Positions 1 through 14,700 are shown, counted from the first letter of the stretch. The stretch: DNA of 64,000 bases from Allolobophora icterica (GCA_963556255.1 OY744610.1:63062298-63126297); one strand, 5' to 3'. The notes: generated by a model not told the origin, from the sequence alone. Numbers and translations are program-made.

Positions 1-63
1 GACCGTGGATGGGCTGGGAGTGCTTCTGAGTAGGCAATCTTGAAGGGGCGCTATATAAACTTC
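1..63 (+). mobile_element. 3' end of a truncated CR1/L2-like LINE
   Basis: The first 33 bases read as the last ten codons of a LINE ORF2 ending in GWAGSASE and a TAG at 31-33. A short 3' UTR ending in GGGGCGCTATATAAA follows, then a TAA microsatellite. The same C-terminus (GSASE-stop) and the same 3' UTR occur on the minus strand at 18,110-18,706 and, more decayed, at 4,180-4,250. The three therefore belong to one LINE family whose 3' end seeds simple repeats. The 5' part lies outside the window. Confidence 0.7.
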
Positions 64-64
64 T

Positions 65-162
<98 letters not shown>

Positions 163-175
163 TGTTTAGCAACAT

Positions 176-224
<49 letters not shown>
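64..224. repeat. (TAA)n microsatellite, interrupted
   Basis: About 160 bp of TAA/AAT triplets with one short interruption near 162-177. It directly follows the LINE 3' end and is best read as its expanded tail. Confidence 0.95.
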
Positions 225-655
<431 letters not shown>

Positions 656-660
<5 letters not shown>

Positions 661-763
661 ACTTATTAAATAGGGTCTCACGCAGTACCAAGGGATGGGA
701 GTTCCATTGGGATGAGCCCACGACAGCGAAAGAGCGAGACTGAGGCAGGGCAGACCTCACCCG
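656..763 (-). pseudogene. LINE ORF2 C-terminal fragment
   Basis: On the minus strand this reads LPQSRSFAVVGSSQWN, followed by a leucine/arginine-rich stretch. That matches the C-terminal signature of CR1/L2/Jockey-type LINE proteins (R-F-S-V-V-G-P-x-x-W-N-x-L-P), also present at 18,131-18,706. Only about 35 codons remain; the microsatellite replaces the rest. It is a dead 5'-truncated or deleted copy. Confidence 0.55.
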
Positions 764-779
764 GGAACAAAAAATTAAC

Positions 780-3324
<2,545 letters not shown>

Positions 3325-3667
3325 GTGCTCTGCTTCTAGGCTCGCATACCGGACATTTCCGTTGGCTTTGCCGTCGATTTGGAACGTTTGAGAGACTTTT
3401 ATTCGCGAGTCGTCTTGTCACGTGATGTACAGTTGAGTCAAGCCGTACGCCTCTCCGCCTGTACGCTGCCTGAAGCCGAACGTGTACATCTTGGTGAAGG
3501 ACGGCTGGAAGGACATGGCCTACTGGAATTACCCTCAACTGTGAGTCATCACCAGTGTACAATCTATAGACCGACACACGTGAAGAATGCTTTCTCAGCG
3601 TTCCCTACGCGCTGCTTCGACGTCTAGCCTGGTATGCGACATCTTCCACCAGTGAGGGGGCTGCTTG

Positions 3668-3952
<285 letters not shown>

Positions 3953-4179
3953 AAAGTACATACATTGTTGACAGTGTCTCGTGTGTACGAGCGCTGTCAC
4001 CCTTCGCCGCCGCTCTGCCTCAGAGACTCTGAACACGTATACCATCCGTCAGCTGTCAATGGGAATCCGTGGCTGGTTCCTCGTGTTTGCGTGGATTCGC
4101 CACTGGTGACTCTTCTCGGTTTACTGTGCATTGTTTTCTTACATAACACATTCGGTCTTAACGACATTGTTTTAACATC

Positions 4180-4250
4180 TAACGCAGAGAGCGCCTCTGA
4201 GTAGATATCTTGAAGGGGCGCTATATAAATGTCTGATAAATAAAATTATA
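4180..4250 (+). mobile_element. Decayed LINE 3' end
   Basis: Codons ending ESASE and TAG at 4,202-4,204 are followed by TATCTTGAAGGGGCGCTATATAAATG. The same C-terminus and 3' UTR are found at window position 1-63 and on the minus strand at 18,110. Confidence 0.6.
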
Positions 4251-4923
4251 ATTAGATAAATGAAAATTTTCGGCATATTTAAATTAGTTGTTACTGACCT
4301 TATACATTTTATATTTTTGTTCAATCGCTAATCATGTCACTGGAAACGACTTAATTTACTTTAACGTTTGGTCAACGCCAGATGTCGCGACGTAATCTGG
4401 CGCTACGTTTTCTATTAGGCTCAGTTGTGAAATCATTAAATCGGTTTTTCAGATCCCATAGACTTCGCCAATTGTCTAATCAAACTCAGTCCTCTCTGAA
4501 TTTCTTCTGGAATTAGATAAAACTACTTACTTCTGTTTAACGTACGGTCGACGTCAGCGCAATATGTTGCTTAACAATATAATCCTACATATTAAGTGAG
4601 GCTCACTTTATACACCTTGAAATTACTTCTTTCCCATCCTACATATAGATATATCTATATTATTTTCGTTTACTGTGTTTCAATATCTTAACCAATAGAC
4701 CACTGTGTCCCAAGCTTATATAGCATCGGCTGACAACGTTTTAAAGGTGTCTAAAGCCTGCGCTCTAACCAATCGGCTACCGTATCTCGTTGTTACTTCG
4801 CACCTGCGACTATGCCAAGTGAACAACAACAACGAAGAGAGAGGGAGGAGAGCGCTCTAACCAGTCTTCATCTTGTTCTAGAGTTTAACGACATCTTTTG
4901 GCTACTAAGGCCGTTGACGTCTT
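4251..4923. other. Host non-coding DNA, repeat monomers
   Basis: No gene seen. It contains decayed ~155-bp-family units (ACACCTTGAAATTA near 4,610; inverted TTTAAAGGTGTCTAA near 4,740). The 4,271-4,486 part matches 29,232-29,430 in the second duplication copy. Confidence 0.5.
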
Positions 4924-5150
4924 TTTCATTTTTGTGTGTATTCTCTATGGATTGTATTCTTCTTTATTCTCGTTCATAATTTTCATTTTTGTGTGTATTC
5001 TCTATGGATTGTATTCTTCTTTATTCTCGTTCATAATTTTCATTTTTGTGTGTATTCTCTATGGATTGTATTCTTCTTTATTCCCGTTCATCGTTTTCAT
5101 TTCTGTGTGTATTCTCTTTGGATAGTGTTCTTCTTTATTTTCCTTCGTTT
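4924..5150 (+). repeat. 57-bp tandem repeat, about 4 copies
   Basis: The unit containing TGTGTGTATTCTCTATGGAT recurs with a 57-bp period (starts near 4,944, 5,001, 5,058, 5,115); the last copy is degraded. Because 57 is divisible by 3, frames stay open, but the readings are hydrophobic low-complexity and not gene-like. Confidence 0.9.
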
Positions 5151-6675
5151 TTGTTTCTTTTGTGTTTTCATTATTGTTTTTGGTTATCTTCCATTTTTGT
5201 TCTTGTTTAATCTTGTTTTCAATATATTTTCCCGCTTTCATCAGAGCTTTCTCTCCTGAACAGAAGTCGCCAGTTGTAGAGGAGTTACACTGAGTTCCCA
5301 GAAGATGGATCAGTTCTTCCTTCGCCACAGAACCCACTGCCAGCTTGTTCTTTCTGTCGATCAACCTACACTCCGATTTCAGCGTTATTTTCTGTATTTT
5401 TTCTATCTTTCTGTCTTTATCTTCTGTTCTGTTATTTTCAATGTCTTCTGTATATTCTCAATGGCTTCAATAAGGCAACGCGCTTTCACCAGAGTTGTCC
5501 CTCCCGAACAGAATTCTCCGCCATTAACCGTAGCGCCAACAGTGGCAGGTAGCGCCAAAACCAAGCCTGGAAAAAAAGAAGGAGTCTTGTACACAGGATC
5601 ACGGTAGAAGAGAAATCATCGGATTGGATCGGATTGGATTAATCGGTTTTAAGCGAGCTAATCTCTCAAGGCTGTGTACATCGATATTACCTGAGTATTA
5701 CATAGACCAATAGTAGATCTAACAGTTGAGAATGGATTAATTCCAGTGTTTGTTGCCCTCCTCCTTTTTGTTAGTCTGTGGACTGGTACTACCTGTCATC
5801 GCTGACAAACGTTGACAAAGTATCAAGGGAAAATGAAAACGCAACCAACAAAACGATTTCTATATAGCATCATGAATAGCGATTTGACTTATCAGTTTTG
5901 AACGGCATCTTATGGTTACCATTGCCATTTATATCGCCCTCCTGATTATCTCGGCTTTGGACTGACACTTCCTGGCACTGCTGACGTGTGTTCGCAAAAA
6001 GTAAATTAAATAATGATTTTCAAAAGATTAACCATATAGCATTATGAAAATGGATTTAAAGGTGTCGAAGTAGATCGCAACATTATCAGTAGTAATAACT
6101 GTTGAAGGACATCTTGCGGTTGCCTCGTTCCGCTGTCTTAAAACCACTTTCTATTCACTGGGTCTTTCGCACTGAGAGCGCCTCTGATTAGCGAACACTG
6201 TGAGAGGCGCTTTATAAATGTTTAGATACAATGCAATTATTATTATATTGGATGCTGTCTCGGTTCCCCTTGTATATATTATAGACTTCTTTTGTAAATC
6301 TACAAAGCTAAAATTCGCACCATCTGTAAGTTCTTCTATCAAGACCTTGTTGTCAGTCTAGGAATACAGCCATTTGATTTGATTAATAAACTGCAGATAT
6401 GAAATGATATTTATATAGAATATGAGCTGCATGATTTTAAGGTGTCTAAATAGATCTCAACTTTATCAGTAGTAATCACTGTTTTAGGACATCTTGCATT
6501 GCCCCGACCATTTACCCTACTGTATACATTAGCCATTACATACTTGCAATGCTACTTATTACGTAGCAAGTCAAAATGCTGGTAGCCTACAACGAAGATT
6601 ATCAGCGTCGCCCTCCTTCATTATCCAGTTGCAGACTGGCACTACCTGAGTAGTGGCGGATTTACCGACATCTTG
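5151..6675. other. Host non-coding DNA in duplication copy 1
   Basis: No gene seen. 4,487-5,519 is missing from the second copy, whose sequence jumps at 29,430. From 5,519 on it resembles 29,437-31,063 at roughly 95% by eye. Inverted ~155-bp units occur near 6,058 and 6,440 (AAGGTGTC). A GATTGGATCG micro-tandem lies near 5,620. A LINE-like tail with GGCGCTTTATAAATG is at 6,165-6,235. Confidence 0.55.
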
Positions 6676-8157
6676 CGGCTACCTTAGGGTGAAATAAATG
6701 AGTGGCTATACGTCAGAAAATGGATCGGATGAAAGAATTGAACGAGGTCTTATGACACCAAAGACAGTTGACGTTGATAGCAGGAAACATATTCGAACAT
6801 TTCGACTTCCTCTTTAACATAATTATTTCAACATAATATTTGCAGGAGGAGTTGATTAGCATAAACTTTTTTATTTTTTCAGACTTCGGACTGGCACTAG
6901 GCCTACCAGTGGCCTTGGAGTTTTGCATAAAATTATATTTTAAAAGACACTTAGTTTATAATTTATTAAACACTTTGATCTTAGCCAAAATGGAGAAGAG
7001 CGATTTCAAAACAAGACAATTAGAATGAAACAACTGTTTTAATTAATTAATCCAAACATTTAACGTCGTCTTATGACATCAAAGGCCGTTGACGACAATT
7101 CATAAATGCAATTTACAGAAAACAAGATACTTATAGCGTCCGAAAGACACCATTTAAAAGTGTCAACCAGAGCCGTACAATGTCATAGAATGTCACATCA
7201 TTTAAAGCATTATATCTAATATTGTTTGAGATTATAATACACATATTAATAAAATGCTTGATGCAATTTAAACAGTATTTTGCAACAACTACCACACATA
7301 AGATATATTTAAACAATTTCAAATATATATATATAAATGCACAGTACATATAATTATAATTATGACATTATATTCTTTTTCTACATTTGAAATTTCTAAG
7401 CAATTATTTCTTATTCTTCAGCTTAACGACATTCCATGGTAATATCAACTGCTACAATTACACCATGCACGAAATAATAACAAACTCACAAACCGCATAC
7501 AGATTAAATGAAACATATGGTATACCAAGTTGCTTTTTTTTAAACTGTTCAGATATTTAACACACTCCACCATAAATGTAATTAATTAACAAAGCATATA
7601 TAAACATATAATTACAATTGTTTAAAGTTGTGTTTCAGTGTATTATATTCACAATTACCTTATATTTCCTGTATTGCAACACAATATTGTAACACTATGC
7701 AATATAGTATATTTTCCAATACATAAACCAAATCATAGCATATCTAAGAAACAAAATGTTAGAGGGTAGTAACATAAATACTCAATAATCAATATTTTAT
7801 ATATGTAATTTACTAACATAAAATTTTTATTACATATATAATATAATATAACAACTGATAAGAAAATGGTCATACAGGTTCTCCAATAACCAATATGCAA
7901 GTTCGACTATGAAACAACTGTAAAGCGAAGCTAACATATTTATAGCATCAGAATATGTAACTTTAAGGTGTGTAAGGAGAGCGTCAAACAATGGATAACA
8001 GTTCACTGAGAGTGTAAATATAGCCCCTGCATTTAGCGACATCTTGCGCCTGCCATGGCCGCTTAAGTCGAACTTACATTACGTTGCATCACTATATTTC
8101 CAAAAGGAGAAAATTTAATATTGTTTATAGCGCTCGTAGTCCTGCAAGAGCCTTTTC
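6676..8157 (+). repeat. 1,482-bp tract apparently identical to 31,060-32,541
   Basis: Every stretch I compared is identical to the second copy at a constant offset of 24,384, with no indels. The flanks just outside differ: a G/A change at 6,675, several changes upstream, a T/C change at 8,158. No convincing gene lies inside; the sequence is AT-rich with short open frames only. Confidence 0.8.
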
Positions 8158-8265
8158 TAAGAGATTACACGGGTTCGAAATCGTATTCTTTGAATTTAAA
8201 TCAGCGCCAACACACTTAGCCATGCGAACGAAGGGAACCAGCTTATTCACGGGCGCTCAGTCAAT

Positions 8266-8530
8266 GACAAAATCAACGCTGGTCTAGTGGTTACCCTGCT
8301 CGGCTGTAAGTCCTACGTTCGGAGTTCAAATCTCCGTCATGGCAGGAACATTGAATTTCGACTCCACTAGCGCCCCCTAGACAACTCACCTATAATAAAT
8401 ACACTGACCGTACACTGCTAGTGGGAAGATCAGGTAGCGATTGAAGCGAATGGCCAAACAACCTCATATGCCGAGACAAAGAAAATGAAGTCGCTTATGC
8501 TTCCTACCAATGGCTGCCTCTCGGGATTAT
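8266..8530 (+). mobile_element. tRNA-derived SINE, family 1
   Basis: The head has an A-box-like GGTCTAGTGGTTA (8,281-8,293) and a B-box-like GTTCGGAGTTCAAATCTC (about 8,317-8,334) at tRNA spacing. The body starts TTTCGACTCCACTAGCGCCC and CTATAATAAATACACTG. The same body is found at 13,405, 32,650 and 63,140 (plus) and 20,505-20,657 (minus). The head resembles a tRNA but lacks a paired acceptor stem, so this is a SINE and not a gene. Confidence 0.75.
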
Positions 8531-9230
8531 TATAGCGTCAGGCGCCGTTCTCAGTGGACACCTTTAAATCAGATTTATCCTTGACTATATAATCATCAGT
8601 TTCATTTGGTTTGTAAATATATGCGCTTGAATCCATTGAGTTTCTCCTGAGGAAAAGAGGCTGTCTTAATTTATTCAATAGAAACGAAGAGAACTTAGCA
8701 AAAATAATTTCTGCCGTCGTCAACGGCCTTTGATGTCATGACATGTAGTCAAACTCTGGATCCATCTTATTTACTTACTTTACATTGGTCACTTCAGAAC
8801 GTATATATTTCTCATTTTAGTTCAATGGATAGATCACGTTGTTTGACTATGTAGCTTCTTGAAAATTCAAGGCAGAATAAGAATCTGATGTCGAAATTAT
8901 ACGTATTACAAACTTGTAATAATAATAAAAGATTTCTCATATAAATAACTTATTAAAAATCTCATGTGTATTAAGATTGTTCATCAATAATTGTTTTGCA
9001 TTTACATTTTTGCATAACAATTGGTGCAAAATGTCGTTTAATTTGCATCAAATACTTTATTATCCTAATACATGTATCATGGACATTGTTAACTAAAAAG
9101 TAAGTAAGTATAGTCTTTAATATAACCAGCTGTTAAAACAGCACTTTGGTGAACAAGCATCAACATACATACATCGGGATAAATTAATATGTTAATAACA
9201 CTCTGACAATAAATGTTTTCCACATTTGAG
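8531..9230. other. Host non-coding DNA
   Basis: No gene seen. It contains one ~155-bp-type motif (GGACACCTTTAAATCAG near 8,560) and a GTAAGTAAGTA patch near 9,103. It corresponds to 32,930-33,618 in copy 2. Confidence 0.5.
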
Positions 9231-9279
9231 TGTTTGTTTTTGGCAGGACCTTGGTCTGCAAATTAATTTTGTTTAACGT

Positions 9280-9827
9280 AAAGTCCATGGCAGCGCACGA
9301 TCGCGATATAGAATTTAACGAAACATACTATACTAGGCTCAATTTAGACACCTTTAAATTAGTTTCTTCCGTTCCTACATATTTTTAAAATTTGTCCAAT
9401 GGCTATTTGAATCAGTTCCTTTGAGTCACCAAAAACGATTTAATTCCCATTGTCGTCAAAAAAATGAAGCATGAAATTTTTAAACACGACAAGAAAAATC
9501 TTAGACACCTTTAAATAATGAAATTTGTTCCTTCATAAAGTCAACTAACTCACATGCAGACGAGTATTACAAATTCTTTAAGGACAGTGTGGGCTGCTCG
9601 GTCTTCTGATTATTCCAATCTAAGGTGCCTGAAACAGAGAGGAAGTTTACAATTTGTAGGGCGACTGATAAGCCTAGGAGCACATGGATGGTCTCGCGCA
9701 AGACTCCTGTCACTGCTTTAATCTTATCTCCTAGCTCTTGGACAAACACCAGTGACATATAAATTTTTATATACGATAGGATATTATATTAGGCTCAGCT
9801 TAGACACCTTTAAATAAGTTCTTTCTG

Positions 9828-9878
<51 letters not shown>

Positions 9879-10200
9879 CTCTTTCAATCACTTATGATGT
9901 CGCTAAATGATTTCCTATAACTTACGGTCAAGGTCAACGTCGGTAGACAATTTCATGTGCATATTTTATTAGGCAACAAAATTTTAAACACCTTGATTCT
10001 GACCATGTTTGTTTTATATTTTCGTTCATTCGATGATAGCGTAATTTATGGGTTTTGAACCTACGGTCGAGGTCAACGCAAGATGTCGATAAGCAATTTC
10101 ATGCTACATATTATAAATGGACAGTAACAATTTTATACACCTTAAAATTAGTTGTTTCTGCCCTATATATTTTATATTTGGTTCAGCTTTCTGTGAGTTA
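9280..10200 (+). repeat. Array of about five ~155-bp monomers
   Basis: The motif ACACCTT(T)AAAT or a close variant recurs near 9,348, 9,506, 9,806, 9,989 and 10,138, spaced 158, 300, 183 and 149 bp. Associated boxes are GGTCAAGGTCAACG, AAGATGTCG, ATTTCATG and TTTATATTTTCGTTCA. A short (TA)n lies at 9,831-9,876. The first part is duplicated at 60,546-61,227. Confidence 0.7.
9567..9758 (-). other. Conserved 63-codon open frame, copy 1
   Basis: A minus-strand open frame begins MSLVFVQELGDKIKAV and holds a hydrophobic stretch (residues ~27-45). It is present again at 60,886-61,077 with about four nucleotide changes in 192, fewer than the flanks seem to have. No splice signals or start context decide whether it is a real exon. 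The pattern of a hydrophobic helix after a charged amphipathic segment faintly recalls ninjurin-type proteins, but this is only an impression. It may simply be part of a repeat. Confidence 0.25.
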
Positions 10201-10383
10201 CTGAAAAAACTTAGTAGACGTTCACGCCATATTGCTAAATAATAAGGCGGTATGTATTTTATTAGGATTAGTTCAAACGCCGCGCTCGTGATTAGGCTGG
10301 TGCCCTGCGCTTGTCCTTCTAGTGACGCTTTAGAAGTTTGGAGATTGCGACTGCAAGAGTTCTTTAATATGTCGATTACTTTA

Positions 10384-10580
10384 GGGGAGGGGGATAGAGT
10401 AGTGATAACACTCATGGCCAGGAGAGGGTAAGGTACGCGGATCGACTCCCGTAACCCCCCTCTAGGGCGGCGCCTTGCATGGCTGCCAAACCGTGTGTTT
10501 AGTTAAGATATTGATTGTACTTTCATGTTTCAATGTAATCTTACTGCGTCTGTCGGTTTGAAATAATAAAGAATATAATA

Positions 10581-10612
<32 letters not shown>

Positions 10613-10615
10613 TTT
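10384..10615 (+). mobile_element. tRNA-derived SINE, family 2
   Basis: The head has an A-box-like ATAGAGTAGTGATAACACTC and a degenerate B box (GCGGATCGACTCCCG). The body begins GGGCGGCGCCTTGCATGG and runs through CCAAACCGTGTGTTTA to a poly(ATT) tail at 10,580-10,612. The same SINE is at 13,018-13,355 and, split by a MITE, at 62,103-63,093. Confidence 0.75.
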
Positions 10616-10970
10616 AGATCCTATACACTTAGCTATTTCTCTAATAAAACTCTATCATTGCCCGTAGTGCAACAGAGCTAGGTAGCTGCAGTTCCAAGCC
10701 TGGAGAAAGGAGGAGGGTGACGCTAGTCAGCTTTGTTATGACACAGCATTGTTAATCAACAACACATATATTATATCGCCTACGTTAATATCTCTGATCT
10801 CAATTGCACATCCGTTAAATTATCGTAGAGAGCTCCTCTGACTGGCTTCTCTGGCAAACGCACCAAAAATAAATTCCTAATTAAAACTTCACTGGTTGTA
10901 CTGCAGTCGTGGTCATCGAGAAACTGTCATGCGACAATGTGAAATCCACACTGTATTTCAGGTCCTGATA
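10616..10970. other. Non-coding DNA downstream of the stum-like exon
   Basis: On the minus strand this would be the 3' UTR and downstream region of the exon at 10,971-11,149. No clear AATAAA is seen close to the stop on that strand. It contains a short SINE-like piece near 10,690-10,760. Confidence 0.35.
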
Positions 10971-11149
10971 CTAACTGGAGAGATGAAGGAAGGTCATTCC
11001 CCAGATGATGCTCCATATCCAGCCCAGGATCAGGACGAACGTCGCCAGTTGCAGTAGACCGGAAGCCAGGTTGAGTGCGCATGCGTGAACCGGTCTGTTC
11101 ATCCCTGTTGTTCCGCAGCAGAAGACGCTGAAGGCGGCGATTATCGTTC
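10971..11149 (-). CDS. Terminal exon of a stum/SPEC3-family membrane protein
   Basis: This is the only host coding exon I recognise. On the minus strand a pyrimidine-rich tract ending TTCTTGCGAAG (acceptor AG at 11,151-11,150) opens a 179-nt frame ending in TAG at 10,971-10,973. The peptide starts GTIIAAFSVFCCGTTG and carries two hydrophobic helices, ending LGWIWSIIWGMTF. The stum/SPEC3 family has this layout near its C-terminus: a G-T-x(3)-A-F-x-V-x-C-G segment, then a helix ending G-W-I-x-S-I-x-W-G-M. Family members are small multi-pass membrane proteins; Drosophila stum acts in proprioceptive neurons and sea-urchin SPEC3 is found with cilia. The acceptor splits a glycine codon. Upstream exons are not recognised, so they lie beyond about 11,160, perhaps outside the window, or this is a relic. 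Confidence 0.6.
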
Positions 11150-11159
11150 CTTCGCAAGA

Positions 11160-12367
11160 AAAATACAAAACATCAGAGTTCAACGGCTTACGACTGGTTG
11201 GTTAGTTGCTGTTTAAAACACCATATTATAACGAATATGATTAGCTTAGCCTTCTCTCCATTCTTCAGGCTTGAGGCTGGCACTGCAAAATTTGTATTTG
11301 ATTCTGATTTGTCTTTTTTTCTTTTGTTTTTTCGTTGTCAGTATACATGAATCATGACTGGAGTACTCGACAACATGTTTAACCAACGTATAATGAATCA
11401 AGGTGTTAACCGCGCTGTTCAAACTAGAAAATTTTTGTTCATAGCAAATAGGTGTCCCTATTAGCGGATTATATCCCTTCTGGGCCTACCGTTGTTACCA
11501 AACCGTTTTCTTAAAAGTGTTATTGTATTTGCCTTGATTGTACATATCTGGTATCAATAAAAACTGATTTGATTTGATTAATTTGATTTGATATATAGAG
11601 TAATGTCGGAGTTTAATGAACCGCGAAACAGATGTTTATATAGGAGGAGGTAAAGTGAATTAGTTGTGTCTAAGCAGATCGCAACTGTATCCTTTATCTC
11701 GCAAGATAAAGCGTTAAAACCGGTTAAACAATTTTCGCTCAGGTCTAAATCTAAGTCTTGGCTGCTTGAACTTACGAGGACAGAGAAAAGCTGAGTGACA
11801 AAATCAAAAGCGAGTGGCGAAAATATTCTTATATAGCATTTTGAAAAGCGATTTAAAGGTGTCGTAGTGGATCGCTATATTCATCAGTAGTAATTACTGT
11901 TGAAGGACATCTAGCGGATGCAAACTCACATTGGATGCGGTGTCGATTTCGTATTATTATTAGCTGTTCCATTTTAATTCTACAAGAGCGCGCTATTCGT
12001 ATATCTGTAAACTCCCATATGGGGACATTACTCAGCCGTTGTTTGTCAGTCTAGAAATCCTGCCATGCGATTTGAGTAATAAACTGCAGATTTGTATATT
12101 AATGTTTAGATTTCAAAAGGAAACTCTTACCTGCAAATTTTATAAGTATCATTACGTGAACCAAAAAATACATGATCATTATGTTAAATCTTACAGTAAA
12201 TATTGCACATGTAACACTCGCAGAAATAAGAGGCAGTTCTCTGGTTTGCAGGCCAACTCTGTGAAATTCCTTGCCCACAGAGTTAATTTCCCTGCCCTCT
12301 GTACACTATTTTAAAACACAGTAAACGATATTTGATGGAATCACTGGATTGGATAGAAGAATTGAAC
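11160..12367. other. Non-coding DNA, possible intron, with a LINE tail
   Basis: If the stum-like gene is live, this is intron. 11,470-11,595 looks like a LINE 3' end: TTGCCTTGATTGTACAT, ATCAATAAAAACTG and a tail of GATTT units. Inverted ~155-bp units occur near 11,855 (TTTAAAGGTGTCG) followed by GAAGGACATCTAGCGG. No exon is recognised. Confidence 0.45.
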
Positions 12368-13017
12368 GAGGTCATATGACATCAAAGGCCGTTGACATCG
12401 ATAGCAGAAAATATATCTGAACAGTTCTCCCTGCTAGTCAACTTCCTGTTTAACAAAAGTATTTCAACATAATATTTACAGCAGAAATTTCTATTTAACG
12501 AAACTGTGTGACTAACAAAGATTATTAGCATCTCGCTCTTTCTTTTTCCAGGCTTCGGACTGGTACTACCAGAGTACAGGCGTTTTCTATAAAATAATAT
12601 ATTAAAAGACAATTTCTTTAAAATATAAAACACTTTTATCTTAGCCAAAATGCCGAAAAGAAGCCGATGAGATAGGAATAGAGGTAGTTTTCAGTGTAAC
12701 GGCACTTTTATCGAGAGTTCTAGCAGGAATCAATAGAAGAAGTTATAGATATGAAAGTTATGGAAACAAAGATAATTATAGCATCAAAATAATAAAATTT
12801 AAGGTGTCTAAGGAGATCATGAAACACCGAATGTTTAATTAGCGACAACTTAGGGTTGCCAAGGCCGCTCAGATTGATCTAACGTTACATATTTCATTTC
12901 CAAAAGAGAAGCATGGATCTTTACGTTTGGTGTTCAAATGCGGCCTTTTCAAAGAGATTACATAGGTTCGTAATCATAATATTTGAATTTACTTAGCGCC
13001 AGCACACTTGGTTATAT
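12368..13017. other. Host non-coding DNA, matches 61,228-62,102
   Basis: No gene seen. The sequence from GAGGTCATATGACATC onward is repeated at 61,228 (GAGGTCATGTGACAGC...), where a 5'-truncated LINE has been inserted. Together with 9,230-9,985 this shows the duplication reaching past the nested transposons. Confidence 0.6.
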
Positions 13018-13207
13018 TGTGAGGGGAATAGAGTAATGGTAACACTCATAGCCAGGAGAGCATCAGATTCGCGGTTCGATACCCGTAACCTTCCTCTAGG
13101 GCGGCGCCTTGCATGGCTGCCAAACCGTGTGTTTAATTAAGATCTTGATTGTACTATCATGTTTCAATGTATTCTTACTGTGTACTTGTCAGTTTGAATT
13201 AATAAAG
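13018..13207 (+). mobile_element. tRNA-derived SINE, family 2
   Basis: A-box-like ATAGAGTAATGGTAACACTC, B-box GCGGTTCGATACCCG, body GGGCGGCGCCTTGCATGG, and a 3' end in TTGAATTAATAAAGATTATT that continues into a long TTA microsatellite. The copy at 62,103 is the same insertion in the duplicated segment. Confidence 0.8.
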
Positions 13208-13356
<149 letters not shown>

Positions 13357-13404
13357 AGTTACGCGAACGAAGAGAACAAACTTAATAACGGACGCTCAGT
13401 AAAT

Positions 13405-13640
13405 GACAAGATCAGCGGGGGTTCCAAATCCCGACAGAGCAGAAACATGTTTCTGAATTTTGACTCCACCAGTGCCTCCTAGCCAACTCAACTATAGTGA
13501 ATATACTGTCAGTGGGTCAGTGGGATGATCAGGAGGCGAGGGAGACGTATAGTCACCCATCTTAAAATGCCGAGGCAAAGAAACTGAAGTCGGTGGTGCT
13601 TTATACCACTGGCCGTCTGTTAGGGTTAGCGCTAGATGAC
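13405..13640 (+). mobile_element. tRNA-derived SINE, family 1, degraded head
   Basis: Only the B-box half of the tRNA-like head survives (GGGGGTTCCAAATCCCG). The body has TTTTGACTCCACCAGTGCC and CTATAGTGAATATACTG, shared with 8,266, 32,650 and 63,140. The TCAGTGGG unit is tandemly doubled here. Confidence 0.65.
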
Positions 13641-14511
13641 GCTCTCCTTGGACACCTGTAAATCCAGTTAAATCTTGGTTATATATAAGCATCTACATTG
13701 ACACCACAATAAGAGGGTAAAGTCAGATTAATGAAAGCTGTAATATGCCAAACTAATTTCTGTCGACGTCAACAGCCTTTGTTGCTATAAGATGTCGTTT
13801 AACCCGGATCCATCCATCCATCCATCGCTCTCGTTTCTCGGGTCTTTCTCATTGTCGTCTGAAATCGTAGGCTAAAATCCAGTAAGTCTTCGGAAAGATA
13901 ACGTCGATGGCGACTGCTCTGCAGCCACAAGATGTCGCTGCACGCTACAGGTGCGGTTTCAGGCTTAGTTTTCACACCTTTTTATGGGTTATTTAAGAAA
14001 TTATATATTGCTGATATTTTAGCTGATGTTTGGTTTTATGGTTGGTAATCCCTATAGCATACGAACGGCGAGTTCAATTCAACATCATTTCTGTTGACAT
14101 CAAATACTTTTTGTTTTCATAACATGTCGTTAAACATTGGAAACTGCTACTAATTGGTAGCTTAACTCCTACGTTGCGCGTGCTATGCTAGTGCCAGTCC
14201 GAAGCCTGTAGGAAAGAGCAGGGCGACGCTAATCATCTTTATTATGGCACAGTGTCGTCGAACTGCTACTCCTACAGGTCAGAGCCGCCCTTGGCGTCAC
14301 CATTCAGTCTTCTGGCAAGTCGTAATAACCCTAATTCTGCTTTCCTTATGACTAATCAAGCAACGATTAGACTTCTAGTCCCACCTGAGCACTGCTGTCG
14401 ACGAGTGTGGCCGCGTTTTATGATTGACAGCAAGCTTCCTTAGAAAAGCCGAAGAGACCCCTCTGTTCGATTCGCCTTTATGCGAAGTGCACTTTAGATG
14501 AAGATATCTAC
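13641..14511. other. Host non-coding DNA
   Basis: No gene seen. It contains GTCGACGTCAACAG and AAGATGTCGTT boxes of the ~155-bp family, a CCATCCATCCATC patch near 13,809, and sequence repeated at 63,380-63,850 with an internal deletion there. Confidence 0.5.
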
Positions 14512-14700
14512 ATAGCACCTGGCATAGGCTATTGTATCCTTACATCACAAGTGGCATAGGTTATTATATCTTTATATTACATGTAGTATACGCTATTATA
14601 GACCTATATTTACGACACAAGTGGTATAGGCTATTATATCTATACATTACAACTGGTATAGGTTATTATATCTTTACATCACAAGTGGTATACTACATTT
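14512..14700 (+). repeat. 32-bp tandem repeat, about 6 degenerate units
   Basis: Units of the form CATCACAAGTGGTATAGG-CTATTATATCTTTA recur about every 32 bp. The same array is found at 63,850-64,000 and runs off the window. There are no unique spacers, so it is a minisatellite. Confidence 0.85.

Noticed and set aside
4898..5259. Repetitive membrane protein from the 57-bp tandem repeat
   Set aside because: Open only because 57 is a multiple of three; the reading is low-complexity in several frames and there is no start or splice context.
5305..5607. Possible host exon near 5,300-5,600
   Set aside because: No splice sites or recognisable domain; partly repeated at 29,437 with an indel that breaks the frame.
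8266..8340. Functional tRNA gene
   Set aside because: A and B boxes are present but the acceptor stem does not pair and a SINE body follows; the same applies at 32,650, 20,600 and 13,018.
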